Of a stretch of 64,000 nt of DNA, positions 55,597 to 64,000 are shown one piece after another. Source of the stretch: Weissella cibaria KACC 11862 (GTDB lineage Bacteria; Bacillota; Bacilli; Lactobacillales; Lactobacillaceae); the NCBI RefSeq assembly GCF_000193635.1, contig NZ_AEKT01000033.1, positions 54,003 through 118,002 on the forward strand. The letters are read 5' to 3'. Position 1 is the stretch's first letter. Every line of letters starts with the position of its first letter. The notes under the pieces were generated by a model, which did no database searches, was not told where the DNA came from, and worked only from the letters and a program-made list of their open reading frames with translations. The position numbers and the translations under genes were made by a program.

Positions 55597-55941
55597 ATGG
55601 ATAATATGGTATCAAAAACAAAGTCGGGCGTCTCCGATCAGAAGACGTACCGGAAAACATTAAGAAAGAGAATTAACCAGCGCGGCCAAAATATTATGGT
55701 GATGATCGGTTTGTATTTCGTCACTAGTGTGTTCGATATGTTTATACAACCGAATTCACGTTTGTGGATTACGTTATCATTGGCGGTACTGACCACAGCA
55801 ATTTTGGCATCAATTGCGCGACTGGTTTATACAATTTTCCTTCGGGGAATTGCGAAAGGTTTGTTAGCGAATATTCCGTTGGTGTTCTTGGCAATTGCTT
55901 GGATATTTAAAGCAGTTGCACTGAGTTATACCATTCATTAG
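55597..55941 (+). CDS. Small three-helix membrane protein, unknown
   Basis: 114 residues. AGGGAACG precedes ATG 55597. A very basic N-terminus (about 1-32: KTYRKTLRKRINQRG) is followed by three hydrophobic segments (about 33-52, 58-78, 88-110) with no signal peptidase site. Predicted inner-membrane protein with its N-terminus in the cytosol. I do not recognise the family. It lies 32 bases before a Ser-rich membrane protein gene and is likely co-transcribed. Confidence 0.7.
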   Translation: MDNMVSKTKSGVSDQKTYRKTLRKRINQRGQNIMVMIGLYFVTSVFDMFIQPNSRLWITLSLAVLTTAILASIARLVYTIFLRGIAKGLLANIPLVFLAIAWIFKAVALSYTIH

Positions 55942-55973
55942 GAATGTTTGTGGGACGAAAGAGGGCGTCAGAC

Positions 55974-57272
55974 ATGACATTAAAGAGAGAAAAAATTGTG
56001 TTGACGGCACTCGTTGGTTTGGCAGCCACGGGAACATTGCTCGTTCAACAAGAGAAATTGGTTGAAGCTTCACCATATACATCAGGACTTGAATCGGCAA
56101 CAAGTACTAATCAAAAGCAAATTGTGATTAATTTGGTTGATGATGCAGGAAACCCAGTTACCTGGTTCCAGTCAGATGGTACTAACGGCGGATCAAGCAT
56201 TGAATATGCCGGCCAGGACGGTAACTTGGAAGGCATGCAGTTGATTGCATTGCCAGCCGGCGTTACTGCAACTGGAGTATCATCTTCTGATCAGGATCAA
56301 ATCGCAATGGTACAAGGCGGTCAACTATACGTGACGTTATCTGCCATTCAAGGCTCAGTTGCTCACTTCACATTGACGGGGGCTGCCTTTGCATCAAACA
56401 ACCCAGCGTCATCTAGCGCAACGTCAGATGCAAATTCATCTGCAGCAACTGATCCTGGGTCAGTAGCGTCAAGCGCTTCGTCTGTTGCACCGAGTGCGTC
56501 ATCTGTTCAGGTATCACACAGCGTATCTGCAGTCGTGACAACGCCAAGTGAGGCGCCGTCATCGGTGGTCACTTCACAAGCACCGGCATCATCTTCAGCA
56601 GTAACGATGCCTAGTGATACGACGTCAGAGGTAGCTAGCGAGACACCGGTGGTATCCAACGTACCTTCACAATCAAGTATCACGGTAGCGCCATCCCAAT
56701 CAGTCGCATCATCTGCTTCAGAGGCCAGTGAGTCAGCGACGGTTACACCATCTAGTGCAATCAGTTCAGCGGCATCAGCACCGGCAAGTATGGCTGCAGT
56801 TGCTGCCAGTGATACGGGTGTTCAGTCTGAGGCCACACCAGTTGTGCCACAATCAAACGGGGTAACCCAGGTTATCCTGCCAGCATTGGCAACCCAGCCA
56901 GCCGCAATTATTAACTTGCCTAAGATGGCAACAACAATTGCGCCAACTAAGCAAATTGATTGGCAAGCGCCAACGTCTGCAAGTGCGGTCATTGACGCAG
57001 CAGCAGCGTTGCAACAACCAGCGCAAACGACGCCAGTAAGTGCGCCGGGTCTTGCATCAGCAAAGCCAAGCACTAAGCGTGATCAGCCAAATGACACAAC
57101 GGTTGTTAAAAAGGGGTCATTATTAAGTTCAACGGCTGACGCGCCAAAGCCTTCAATGTGGAACGACAAAGCGCGGACGTTTTCAGCGTTATCTGTTGGT
57201 ATGAGTGCATTAGCGGTTGCTGCTCAGATGCTCTTGTCAAAGTTAACAATCTTTAAAAACCTATTACAATAA
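55974..57272 (+). CDS. Ser-rich surface protein with C-terminal membrane helix
   Basis: Start ATG 55974 (MTLKREKIVL), GAGGG 8 bases upstream; an in-frame ATG at 55944 lacks a good site. 432 residues: signal peptide/anchor (about 1-30), a beta-type domain (about 40-135, IVINLVDDAGNPVTWFQSDG), a long Ser/Ala/Val/Thr low-complexity region (about 140-290), a Pro/Ala-rich region, and a hydrophobic segment very near the C-terminus (about 403-425) ending KLTIFKNLLQ. No LPXTG. The Ser-rich region is a plausible O-glycosylation target for the GtfA-like enzyme of this window. Function unknown; likely adhesin or stalk. Confidence 0.75.
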   Translation: MTLKREKIVLTALVGLAATGTLLVQQEKLVEASPYTSGLESATSTNQKQIVINLVDDAGNPVTWFQSDGTNGGSSIEYAGQDGNLEGMQLIALPAGVTATGVSSSDQDQIAMVQGGQLYVTLSAIQGSVAHFTLTGAAFASNNPASSSATSDANSSAATDPGSVASSASSVAPSASSVQVSHSVSAVVTTPSEAPSSVVTSQAPASSSAVTMPSDTTSEVASETPVVSNVPSQSSITVAPSQSVASSASEASESATVTPSSAISSAASAPASMAAVAASDTGVQSEATPVVPQSNGVTQVILPALATQPAAIINLPKMATTIAPTKQIDWQAPTSASAVIDAAAALQQPAQTTPVSAPGLASAKPSTKRDQPNDTTVVKKGSLLSSTADAPKPSMWNDKARTFSALSVGMSALAVAAQMLLSKLTIFKNLLQ

Positions 57273-57318
57273 AGTGGCTTAACCAGTTAGTGTAAAGCCA
57301 CTTATCACAAACATTAAA

Positions 57319-57366
57319 AACAGCGGTAGAATGTTTCAAAAGCGACACATTCTACCGCTGTTTTTT
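57319..57366 (+). terminator. Strong terminator after the Ser-rich protein gene
   Basis: AACAGCGGTAGAATGT and ACATTCTACCGCTGTT form a perfect 16-bp stem followed by a T run. A smaller AGTGGCTT/AAGCCACT hairpin (57272-57302) precedes it. Confidence 0.95.
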
Positions 57367-57396
57367 GCTTATTTTTTATACATAACCACAGTAACC

Positions 57397-57530
57397 TGTT
57401 ATAATAATAAACATGGAATGGTAGTTGGTATGATACACAGAGTTTACGCTTTTTGCGTAGGTGTTTTGTACTGTGGAAATGAGAAAAGGTCACGCGTCTA
57501 CTAGTAAGATGGGTGGCCTTTTCTGATATC
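57397..57530 (+). promoter_or_regulatory. Promoter and two-hairpin leader of the adhesin gene
   Basis: An extended -10, TG-T-TATAAT (57397-57405), is followed by a leader of about 165 bases. Hairpin 1: CACAG...CTGTG (about 57437-57476) enclosing ACGC-TTTT-GCGT-like pairs. Hairpin 2: AGAAAAGGTCAC (57482-57493) with GGTGGCCTTTTCT (57512-57524), a 12-bp stem with one G-U and a 19-base loop. The second could work as an attenuator although no long T run follows beyond the stem. The rest of the gap to 57581 holds only the ribosome site AGAGAGGAAG. Confidence 0.6.
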
Positions 57531-57580
57531 CTCAGGCCAAACGCGAACCGCTTTAAGAAAACAGAGAGGAAGTTTGGGAA

Positions 57581-60500
57581 ATGAATTTCAAGTCTTTCAA
57601 AGCATTAGAACCAACACAAAAACATTTTAAGATGTATAAAGACGGTAAGCGTTGGGTCGTTGCGGGAATCTTTGCCGCTGCAGTTGGACTGGGCGGCTTG
57701 ATGCCAGTGAACGTTTCAGCTGATGTGACACCAGCTGAGCAAACCAGTACGTCAGCTACGGCCACAACCAATCAAATAGCGCCCAACGTTGATAGTGCAT
57801 CGAATTTAACGGTAGCGGCTACCTCAGTCGCTAGCACAGCATCGACATCTGCAAATGAAAATTCATCAGCAATCGCAAGCGATGAATCGATTAGTAGTGT
57901 CAGTGATCAATCAAGTCAATCAATGGTGTCGTCAGTTGTGACATCAAGTTCTGCCGTCGTAAGTTCATCGGTCAGTGTGCAAAGTTCATCGCAACAATCA
58001 GGTGAAACTAGTCAATCAGTTGACAGCACAGTTGATTTAGGTGTTGTAGATGGTGATGATCAAAGCGCCATGGCGCAAGTAACTGCGACGGCGCAAAGTT
58101 TGTCAGCAGTTCACGTCCCAGTGTCTTACGCGGCAGTATTGCCGGCGGCTACGTCAAGTGACGTCGCTAGTTCAGTTGCACCTGCCGCCAAGACCGCTAC
58201 AAGCAACGTTGCGTCGGATACGCAAGTTAGCCAAGAAACGGTGGGTTCGCACTTTACGGCGGTGACATCGGGGGCGACAAAGTCACAAGCGGTTATGACA
58301 ACTCTGACGCCAGCTATGGCTAGTTCATTGGCGATGATGGCGTCTTTAGCGGCCGACTCAGCTAAGACAGTAGCCGGCTATAATCGAAGTGCAAGTGCAA
58401 CTTATGCTAGTTTAGTGGCAACCGCTTCATATTATGCTAGTATTGCGGCAACGAATAAGTCACGATCAGTCTATACATTAACGACCAATAAGGGACAACA
58501 AGGTGCATTAACGTTTAACAAGCAAGTTGATATGAAGGCAAATTGGACGTTAAATCTTGAATTGGACTTGGCCAATCTACAAGATATGAACCACGTCTTT
58601 GGTGATTTCTTAGGTCTTACACTGTTGCCAGTTGATCCTAAAGCAGCTGCAACGACCGGTAATAATGGTGGTGGTTTGGGAATTGATGGTGTTAGGGGAG
58701 CGTTTGCTTGGGGTCTTGACCTGAATGCAAATAATGGTGATGGCATCACTAATCTTGCTAATACGATTGCCCAGGCTGGTTTCCGATTGACGGCACCTGA
58801 AAACGGCACCGTTATTAAGGCTGGTACGCAATTGAAGTCCGGCTTTACCGCCCCTGATGGGACAGTTTATGCCGCCAATGATGTTGTGAAGAACGATATC
58901 GCTTATGCTGCTGGTGAGCTGTTACCAGCAAATATTAACCCTGATGGCACAGCTATGACGAATACCCAAGCGATTACTGACTTGGTGGCCCAACTTGGTG
59001 GGCACACGCTGGGGTATACCAGTTATGGGAATGCCATTTGGACACAATATGTTGGTTATCACGTGGGCTCAGGGCTTGATTTTATAAATCACTCAGTGAC
59101 GACTAAAACAGGGATGACGGCTGATAGTTTTGCGACAGATGTACAAACTGCGGGTTCTAATGATTTAGGGACGGCAGTAACACCAAACATAGTTGTGCCT
59201 GTTACGATAAGCTATGTTGCAAATGGTGATGGTACAGGGGTGTTAACGGTTCAGGCAGTTGACGGTTCGTATAAGCAATCAATGGTTGTGGGTGCAAAAA
59301 ATGTGGCCACGATGGCGTTGGCAATTAAGGCCATCACCGGTGATTCTAGTTCACAAATGGGTGTGACATTAGTTGATCAAGGAACGACGCCAGCGTTTTC
59401 GTTGATTAATCCAATGGTCGTTGACAAGGGGGGTGATGTGACCACGCCAAGTACCTTGCCTGCTTCGGCACCAAGTTCGACAGCTTCTTCAAGCGTTTCG
59501 TCGGCAGTATCAGAATCATCGTCAGCCGCATCATCGCTTGCGACATCAAGTGTAAGTGTTGCCTCAGTTGCACCAGCTACGCCAGTCACACCAAGTTCTA
59601 GTGCACGGATTGACGCAACGACACCAAAATCTGAGCAGTCTAGCAAGGCGGAGTCACATCAGACTCACCATAACCAGACGAAGGTGGCCCGGACGCAGCT
59701 TGCCGAAAAGATGGTCGTTGATCGAGCCGTACCGCATGTTGCGTTGACTAATTCTAAGGCGACACATGCTGCGACAACGACTGTCCAACGGATGGTTGTG
59801 CGGAGTGCGGTGCTACAAAAATTAGTGGCACAGTTGGCACATACAAATAATAGTAAGCAACATGATGTTTTGCAGGCAGTTAACAAATTATTGGCACACA
59901 GTCTGCCACAGGGTAGTCATGTACGTGTCGCACAATTGGACGATAAGGCCATTGTTATCGAATGGGCAACGCCTAATAAGTCAGTTAACGGTGTACAGCG
60001 TGTTGCACGGCAAGTAACGACCACGACACCGGTCAGCATGCAAAGTCTGCTAGCTGATGGTATGAAGTGGACGAAAGCTAGTCAAACGGATACGATTGTT
60101 GGTGAAATGCCCACACTGGTGGTTGCCATTGCACAAGCTATCGGTATGGTGGCTTTGACGATTGTGCCATTATCATTTGCTGGGTTCCGCCTTGGTGACA
60201 TGCAAGCGCCAGAGCAATTGCCAGTGGCCGATTTGAAGTCAGTGGCAATGAATTATGCACCGACAACCGACCTGTTAGCACGCGATGCCGATGTACCAGC
60301 TAACTGGGCTGATTGGGGGACAACTTACGCTAGCTTTTTGGATGAAGAGCCAGCTGCTCAATTAGTTGCGCCAGCTGGGACGGTTAATGTCAATGAAGCA
60401 GCGTATGCTGAGCGTTATGCTGACGCAGTGATTGCTGTCGATGAGGCGAAGATGCTGTTACAAGAGGCTATCGATGACAATGCGACAACGCGTTCTCTGG

Positions 60501-61165
60501 CTGAACATGGCCAAGCAGTTAGTCGTGCATTAGCTGCGGTAGTAGCCTTAAATGAAGCGCAACGCTTTATGGTTGCACAGCAAGCGACGCAGATTACCGA
60601 TGGGCGTGTGACGTATCAAGCAGATGATGTTTGGTCACAAACGTTGGATCATGAGCCTGCTAATATGATTGCTGCGCCAGCTGGGTTTGCTAATATTGAT
60701 GCAGACGATTACGAAGAAGCATATATTGACCACGTCTTACTACTCGAGGATGCTAAGATGGCCCTGCAAGAGGCAATGGATGATGGTGCGACAATTGGTC
60801 AGGTCGAACAGGCTGTTAAGCATGTTGAAAACGCCCTGTCAGATATCGTGGCTTTGAATGTTAGTCAGAAGTTCCAGCAATTGCAACAAGCGTCGGCACC
60901 GATGAATGAGATGGATGGTGAAGCAACAATGGAGTACAATCCAGTGATGAGCATCGTGGTACCGGATGGATTCACGATGCAAAATCAGGAGCAGTACGAG
61001 ATGGCGTACATCGATCAGATTTTAGCGGTTGACGAAGCTAAGATGGACTTACGTGAGTTGTTGGATGATGAAGCAGAAACGACACGTGCACAAGCGTCAG
61101 TTGTCAATGCTGTTGATGCAGTCGCTCGGTTGAATGCAGCACAACTTATTCAACCAACCGCCTAA
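57581..61165 (+). CDS. KxYKxGKxW Ser-rich adhesin with lectin-like domain and helical tail
   Basis: 1194 residues. The signal peptide has a perfect KxYKxGKxW motif (KMYKDGKRW, 17-25) with cleavage near 46 (VSA-D); such signals go with accessory SecA2/SecY2 export of glycosylated adhesins. Then: Ser/Val/Ala-rich region (50-280), an L-type-lectin-like domain (about 285-607; FGDFLGLTLLP, GLGIDGVRGAFAWGLDLN), a second Ser-rich segment (about 620-690), a His/Thr-basic region, one membrane helix (about 846-870), and about 300 acidic residues with three repeats of about 95 residues (AYAERYADAVIAVDEAKM; DYEEAYIDHVLLLEDAKM; QYEMAYIDQILAVDEAKM). No LPXTG. The C-terminal repeats would lie in the cytosol if the helix spans once, which is unusual for this class. 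Confidence 0.85.
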   Translation: MNFKSFKALEPTQKHFKMYKDGKRWVVAGIFAAAVGLGGLMPVNVSADVTPAEQTSTSATATTNQIAPNVDSASNLTVAATSVASTASTSANENSSAIASDESISSVSDQSSQSMVSSVVTSSSAVVSSSVSVQSSSQQSGETSQSVDSTVDLGVVDGDDQSAMAQVTATAQSLSAVHVPVSYAAVLPAATSSDVASSVAPAAKTATSNVASDTQVSQETVGSHFTAVTSGATKSQAVMTTLTPAMASSLAMMASLAADSAKTVAGYNRSASATYASLVATASYYASIAATNKSRSVYTLTTNKGQQGALTFNKQVDMKANWTLNLELDLANLQDMNHVFGDFLGLTLLPVDPKAAATTGNNGGGLGIDGVRGAFAWGLDLNANNGDGITNLANTIAQAGFRLTAPENGTVIKAGTQLKSGFTAPDGTVYAANDVVKNDIAYAAGELLPANINPDGTAMTNTQAITDLVAQLGGHTLGYTSYGNAIWTQYVGYHVGSGLDFINHSVTTKTGMTADSFATDVQTAGSNDLGTAVTPNIVVPVTISYVANGDGTGVLTVQAVDGSYKQSMVVGAKNVATMALAIKAITGDSSSQMGVTLVDQGTTPAFSLINPMVVDKGGDVTTPSTLPASAPSSTASSSVSSAVSESSSAASSLATSSVSVASVAPATPVTPSSSARIDATTPKSEQSSKAESHQTHHNQTKVARTQLAEKMVVDRAVPHVALTNSKATHAATTTVQRMVVRSAVLQKLVAQLAHTNNSKQHDVLQAVNKLLAHSLPQGSHVRVAQLDDKAIVIEWATPNKSVNGVQRVARQVTTTTPVSMQSLLADGMKWTKASQTDTIVGEMPTLVVAIAQAIGMVALTIVPLSFAGFRLGDMQAPEQLPVADLKSVAMNYAPTTDLLARDADVPANWADWGTTYASFLDEEPAAQLVAPAGTVNVNEAAYAERYADAVIAVDEAKMLLQEAIDDNATTRSLAEHGQAVSRALAAVVALNEAQRFMVAQQATQITDGRVTYQADDVWSQTLDHEPANMIAAPAGFANIDADDYEEAYIDHVLLLEDAKMALQEAMDDGATIGQVEQAVKHVENALSDIVALNVSQKFQQLQQASAPMNEMDGEATMEYNPVMSIVVPDGFTMQNQEQYEMAYIDQILAVDEAKMDLRELLDDEAETTRAQASVVNAVDAVARLNAAQLIQPTA

Positions 61166-61179
61166 TTAAATGTAAATTA

Positions 61180-61224
61180 AAACCCCGTCGCTATTCCGAT
61201 TATGGAATGGCGACGGGGTTTCTT
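61180..61224. terminator. Shared convergent terminator
   Basis: AACCCCGTCGCTATTCC and the arm 61204-61220 form a 17-bp stem with one G-U pair. It lies between the adhesin stop (61165) and the stop of the oppositely oriented regulator (61231), with A and T runs on both sides. Confidence 0.93.
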
Positions 61225-61230
61225 TGTGTA

Positions 61231-63054
61231 TTAATAGACGGGATAAACTTCCTTCAACATCGTTAACAATTCTTGATAAGGTTGAATGAAATCGCGCTCC
61301 CCAGTTATTACTTCAACATCTTTTAGCAAATTATCGATGGTCAATGGAATGACATATCCCTCACGCAGAACTTTGATAAATTCGGCATTTAAGAGCATAT
61401 GCCAGCGATAATTAAAGTAGATGTGCATGTCTGGTCGATGCTGGTATTCAGCAAACTGACGTGCATAAATTGCTTCGGCACGGTCAGCGTCTTTGTTTAG
61501 CACGGCCTGGATGAGTGGCGAATCATAGTTGATTAAAATTGGGTCATACGGATAACGGAATGTTTCCATATAATGACCAAAATCAACAGTCTGATCCATC
61601 CAACGCTTAATCAAATTCGAATCCGGTTGGTTCAGCATTGGCCAAGCAGCTAAACGTTGTTGTGCTTCATGCCACGTGTCGAAATGACCTAAATGGTCGG
61701 ATACCTCCATTGAGAGTTGCTTCAGTTCTTCAGATTGAAGCCAATGTGGCACGGTATGTTTCAAGACGGTGCCACGGAACTCAAAGGCAATTTCTTTGTA
61801 AACATCGAAGCCAGTCTCAGCATACAAATTCTCGTAATCAGTAATGGCGAGTTGCATCTCATCAACTGATAAATGACGCATGCCAAAGCGACTGCGTCCG
61901 TAGGCGGTTGAATTAGTTGTTAGATACACATCGACATCACGAACATCTAAGCGGGCGGCCATCATGGCTGCGAATAAGTCGTTCACGTCAAATTCGGCTA
62001 AGTTCTTCCGAACTCGGTAAATTTTAGAGTGACTCATACCGGCCGTCTCAAATTCGTGAACCGATAACTTTTTCAGCTTCATAATGTATTCAAACGCCGC
62101 CCCCATCGGAACTTCTGCAAATGAGACGCCAGCCGAGTCGTCTAATCCAACGAGAACGGTGTCCGCAGCAGTTGGTTGCAATTTCTCAGGGGCGTGCGAA
62201 GTTAATTTCTTCCAGTAGACGTTGAACGTTTGCATGTTTGGGGATGCGTAAAGGCGGTCCATATCCAAACGCTTAGCGGCCCCGAAGAAAGAATCGAAGG
62301 CGCGTTGGGCGGCATCAACATTGCCCATGACGTAGAGTCGGGAAATATTAGCCAACCGTTTCATGATGGCAAATTCACCAGCAAATGGCCGGCCTCGCAT
62401 ATTTGATACTTGTGTTAAGACAAAGTCTAGATATTTACGCGCTCGGGCTGCGGTACTAACTGCGTAAGTCATTGCGGTCGCATGAATTTTAATCATTAGC
62501 TCAATACCGTCAGCCGGATTATAGGCTTCGTACGTCCGGAGCGAGGTTGTAAAGATCGGATACAACTTGAAAAAACGGGCCACTGATAGATAAGGCACTA
62601 GGATTCGGAAAACTTGAAGGTCAAAAATGGTAAAGAATTTTTGACGCTTCAGTCCGTTGTACAGGTCGTCAACGTAATCCGAGACTGGTTCATCTTTTTT
62701 GTGAGCGGCACCTAATTCGTACACCGTTGAAATGGTGTAGTAGGCGGTCAGCTTTGTTGCCATATAGCGACGAGCGGCATTTTTAGCACGTTGCTCATAC
62801 TCAGTGGTGTCTAGTGTGAAGTAATCGCCAAATTCATTAAAAATCAATTGATCACGTTCACTGGAGTCTGCCACAACTTCCGACAATGAGACGGTCAGCA
62901 ATTCAATTAATTTTTGTAGGTCACCAATACTTAGGGAACCTTCACCTGATACAAAGCGATAATATTTATTTTTCGAAATACCAGTTTTCGTAATGCGATC
63001 AATCGAGACGCGTTTCGCCTGTCTGATTTCATTAATTTTTTCTCTTAATAACAT
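61231..63054 (-). CDS. Duplicated Rgg-like transcriptional regulator, paralogue
   Basis: Start at 63054 (MLLREKINEIRQ), preceded on its strand by AGAGAG and a TATAAT box (about 63095-63100). 607 residues. Same plan as 52460-54274: HTH 1 (1-60; ITKTGISKNKYYRFVSGEG), helical domain, a second HTH-like unit (about 322-376; MKLKKLSVHEFETAGMSHSK, IYRVRKNLAEFDVNDLF), helical domain ending EVYPVY (EVYPAY in the partner). The second HTH is nearly identical between the two paralogues, more so than much of the rest. It converges on the adhesin gene, so the pair brackets the locus. Confidence 0.8.
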   Translation of the reverse strand: MLLREKINEIRQAKRVSIDRITKTGISKNKYYRFVSGEGSLSIGDLQKLIELLTVSLSEVVADSSERDQLIFNEFGDYFTLDTTEYEQRAKNAARRYMATKLTAYYTISTVYELGAAHKKDEPVSDYVDDLYNGLKRQKFFTIFDLQVFRILVPYLSVARFFKLYPIFTTSLRTYEAYNPADGIELMIKIHATAMTYAVSTAARARKYLDFVLTQVSNMRGRPFAGEFAIMKRLANISRLYVMGNVDAAQRAFDSFFGAAKRLDMDRLYASPNMQTFNVYWKKLTSHAPEKLQPTAADTVLVGLDDSAGVSFAEVPMGAAFEYIMKLKKLSVHEFETAGMSHSKIYRVRKNLAEFDVNDLFAAMMAARLDVRDVDVYLTTNSTAYGRSRFGMRHLSVDEMQLAITDYENLYAETGFDVYKEIAFEFRGTVLKHTVPHWLQSEELKQLSMEVSDHLGHFDTWHEAQQRLAAWPMLNQPDSNLIKRWMDQTVDFGHYMETFRYPYDPILINYDSPLIQAVLNKDADRAEAIYARQFAEYQHRPDMHIYFNYRWHMLLNAEFIKVLREGYVIPLTIDNLLKDVEVITGERDFIQPYQELLTMLKEVYPVY

Positions 63055-63280
63055 AGTCACTATACTCTCTTCTTTTAAAACCACTGTATTAATTATACCG
63101 GTATTGTGGAATAAAGATGTATTATGAGTGCCCAATTTGTCCCACGAGTAGAACGATTTAATGGATTTTTAGCTTGATTTCTACCCGAAAAGCAGATATC
63201 GCAAAAAATTAACCCAATTTTAGGCCAAAGCGGATATGAAAGTAACGGTCCTTTATACTGGCGATATAGGGGATAAGAAA

Positions 63281-63511
63281 ATGGCAGAAAAAAAGCAAAC
63301 GGTTTTAACAATCTTGATGGATCTGTATGCACAGGTCGAAGAATCAAATACAAAGTTACGTTATATTGTGTTGTCGACTTTTCGTGATGTGGTTGAGAGT
63401 CGACGGGATGTTGGTGATATTGTGACACAAATGGTTAATAAGATTACATCAGATGTGCCAGAATTAAATAGCTCATTTTATGAGGAAATTATGCGGATTA
63501 GCCATAAATAA
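63281..63511 (+). CDS. Small helical protein, unknown
   Basis: ATG 63281 (MAEKKQTVLT) with GGGGAT 8 bases upstream; the frame also extends upstream without a site. 76 residues, probably three amphipathic helices (QTVLTILMDLYAQVEESNTK, LRYIVLSTFRDVVESRRDVG, IVTQMVNKI). No signal peptide. Size and helical nature resemble bacteriocin-immunity-type proteins, but no motif supports that. Divergent from the regulator at 63054, 226 bases away. Confidence 0.6.
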   Translation: MAEKKQTVLTILMDLYAQVEESNTKLRYIVLSTFRDVVESRRDVGDIVTQMVNKITSDVPELNSSFYEEIMRISHK

Positions 63512-63597
63512 AACCAGATTTAACGCCTAAAGCGGTCATAAACTATGCATATATGACTTGTATGATAAGGCTATCTTAAAAATGGTGGAGAAACATG

Positions 63598-63858
63598 ATG
63601 GCAGATTATTCAGCAATGTCAACTGGGGTGGGTCAGTTGAACTATACCTTTGGCACATCAACGGCAGCGGAGTTTGGTGTAAAAATTGAGAATGCAGGGA
63701 CCCATACAAACGGTTTCCGGCAAACACAAATAGCTCGTATTCAAGAACGGGTTGCAGCTAAGCCCAACATTACGTTTGCTCGCTTACGAGCTGACTTGAA
63801 TATGGATACAGCGGATCTACGTCAATTGGCACGCGAAGCTGGCGTTGAATTGCGATAA
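63598..63858 (+). CDS. Small protein, unknown
   Basis: ATG 63598 lies 7 bases after GGAG; ATG 63595 is adjacent. 86 residues. The N-terminal half is polar with few helices (SAMSTGVGQLNYTFGTSTAA), and the C-terminal half looks like a helix-turn-helix-sized unit (QIARIQERVAAKPNITFARL, RADLNMDTADLRQLAREAG), as in winged-helix fragments. No membrane segment. Function not known. The last 140 bases of the window after it show no gene. Confidence 0.55.
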   Translation: MADYSAMSTGVGQLNYTFGTSTAAEFGVKIENAGTHTNGFRQTQIARIQERVAAKPNITFARLRADLNMDTADLRQLAREAGVELR

Positions 63859-64000
63859 TCACATACTAAAAATGCGCGATATTAACTCAATTCTGAGACA
63901 AAATGATAGTTATCGCAATAACTTGTGTAAGATAGTTTTTGTGCTCGAACCAAGCGTTTGGGTACACTATCTCTATCTTAACAACCACTAAAAAAGCCAC

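Noticed and set aside
55974-61165. LPXTG sortase signals in the Ser-rich and lectin-like proteins
   Set aside because: No LPXTG-like pentapeptide precedes the hydrophobic segments; in the large adhesin the segment is followed by 300 residues.
52270-63280. SHP-type peptide pheromone gene for the Rgg-like regulators
   Set aside because: Only very short ORFs (9-20 codons, e.g. near 63118 and 54282) without the basic start, hydrophobic core and Glu/Asp-Ile/hydrophobic end of SHPs were seen.

Overview
The window looks like a chromosomal segment of a heterofermentative lactic acid bacterium of the Weissella/Leuconostoc branch of Lactobacillaceae. The reasons are a D-alanine ligase with the Phe signature of D-Ala-D-Lac ligases, a dense WxL surface-protein cluster, a KxYKxGKxW signal peptide, strong TTG-Leu codon preference in highly expressed genes, and Bacillota gene orders (yqeG to yceD, mutSL, CIRCE-groESL). 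The genus is an inference, not a database result.

Layout. (1) 1-17.7 kb is a WxL cell-surface cluster. It holds three WxL-interacting proteins (DUF916/DUF3324), two small WxL proteins and three large LRR-type WxL proteins, one of 2627 residues. In its middle a small, well-expressed WxL gene lies between two perfect 23-nt inverted repeats, with a likely CcpA site upstream. (2) 17.7-23.4 kb is mixed: a probable structured RNA with its own terminator, an Ig-like protein, tRNA-Lys, a membrane-anchored Ser-rich protein, a long palindromic element, a hemolysin-III family protein, a LysE exporter, a tautomerase, and four tandem copies of a small tail-anchored coiled-coil protein, one broken by a stop codon. 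(3) 23.4-52.3 kb is mainly housekeeping: T-box-valS, folC, a two-gene protein glycosyltransferase unit, an ABC-F ATPase, groESL, a KimA-like potassium importer, ddl, the yqeG-yqeH-yhbY-nadD-yqeK-rsfS-methyltransferase-tmcAL-yceD operon, mutS-mutL and flavodoxin. A secreted matrixin-like metalloprotease sits between valS and folC. (4) 52.4-63.1 kb is the most unusual part. Two paralogous regulators of about 605 residues, each apparently two Rgg-like units fused in tandem, face each other. Between them lie a second matrixin-like protease, a candidate structured RNA, a small three-helix membrane protein, a Ser-rich membrane protein and a KxYKxGKxW lectin-like adhesin. Two small unknown ORFs follow.

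How the genes may work together (inference). The WxL proteins should be held at the peptidoglycan with help from the DUF916/DUF3324 membrane proteins. The KxYKxGKxW adhesin would be exported by an accessory Sec route whose genes are not in this window. The GtfA/GtfB-like pair is a candidate to O-glycosylate the Ser-rich surface proteins. The paired double-HTH regulators may control the adhesin/protease locus they flank.
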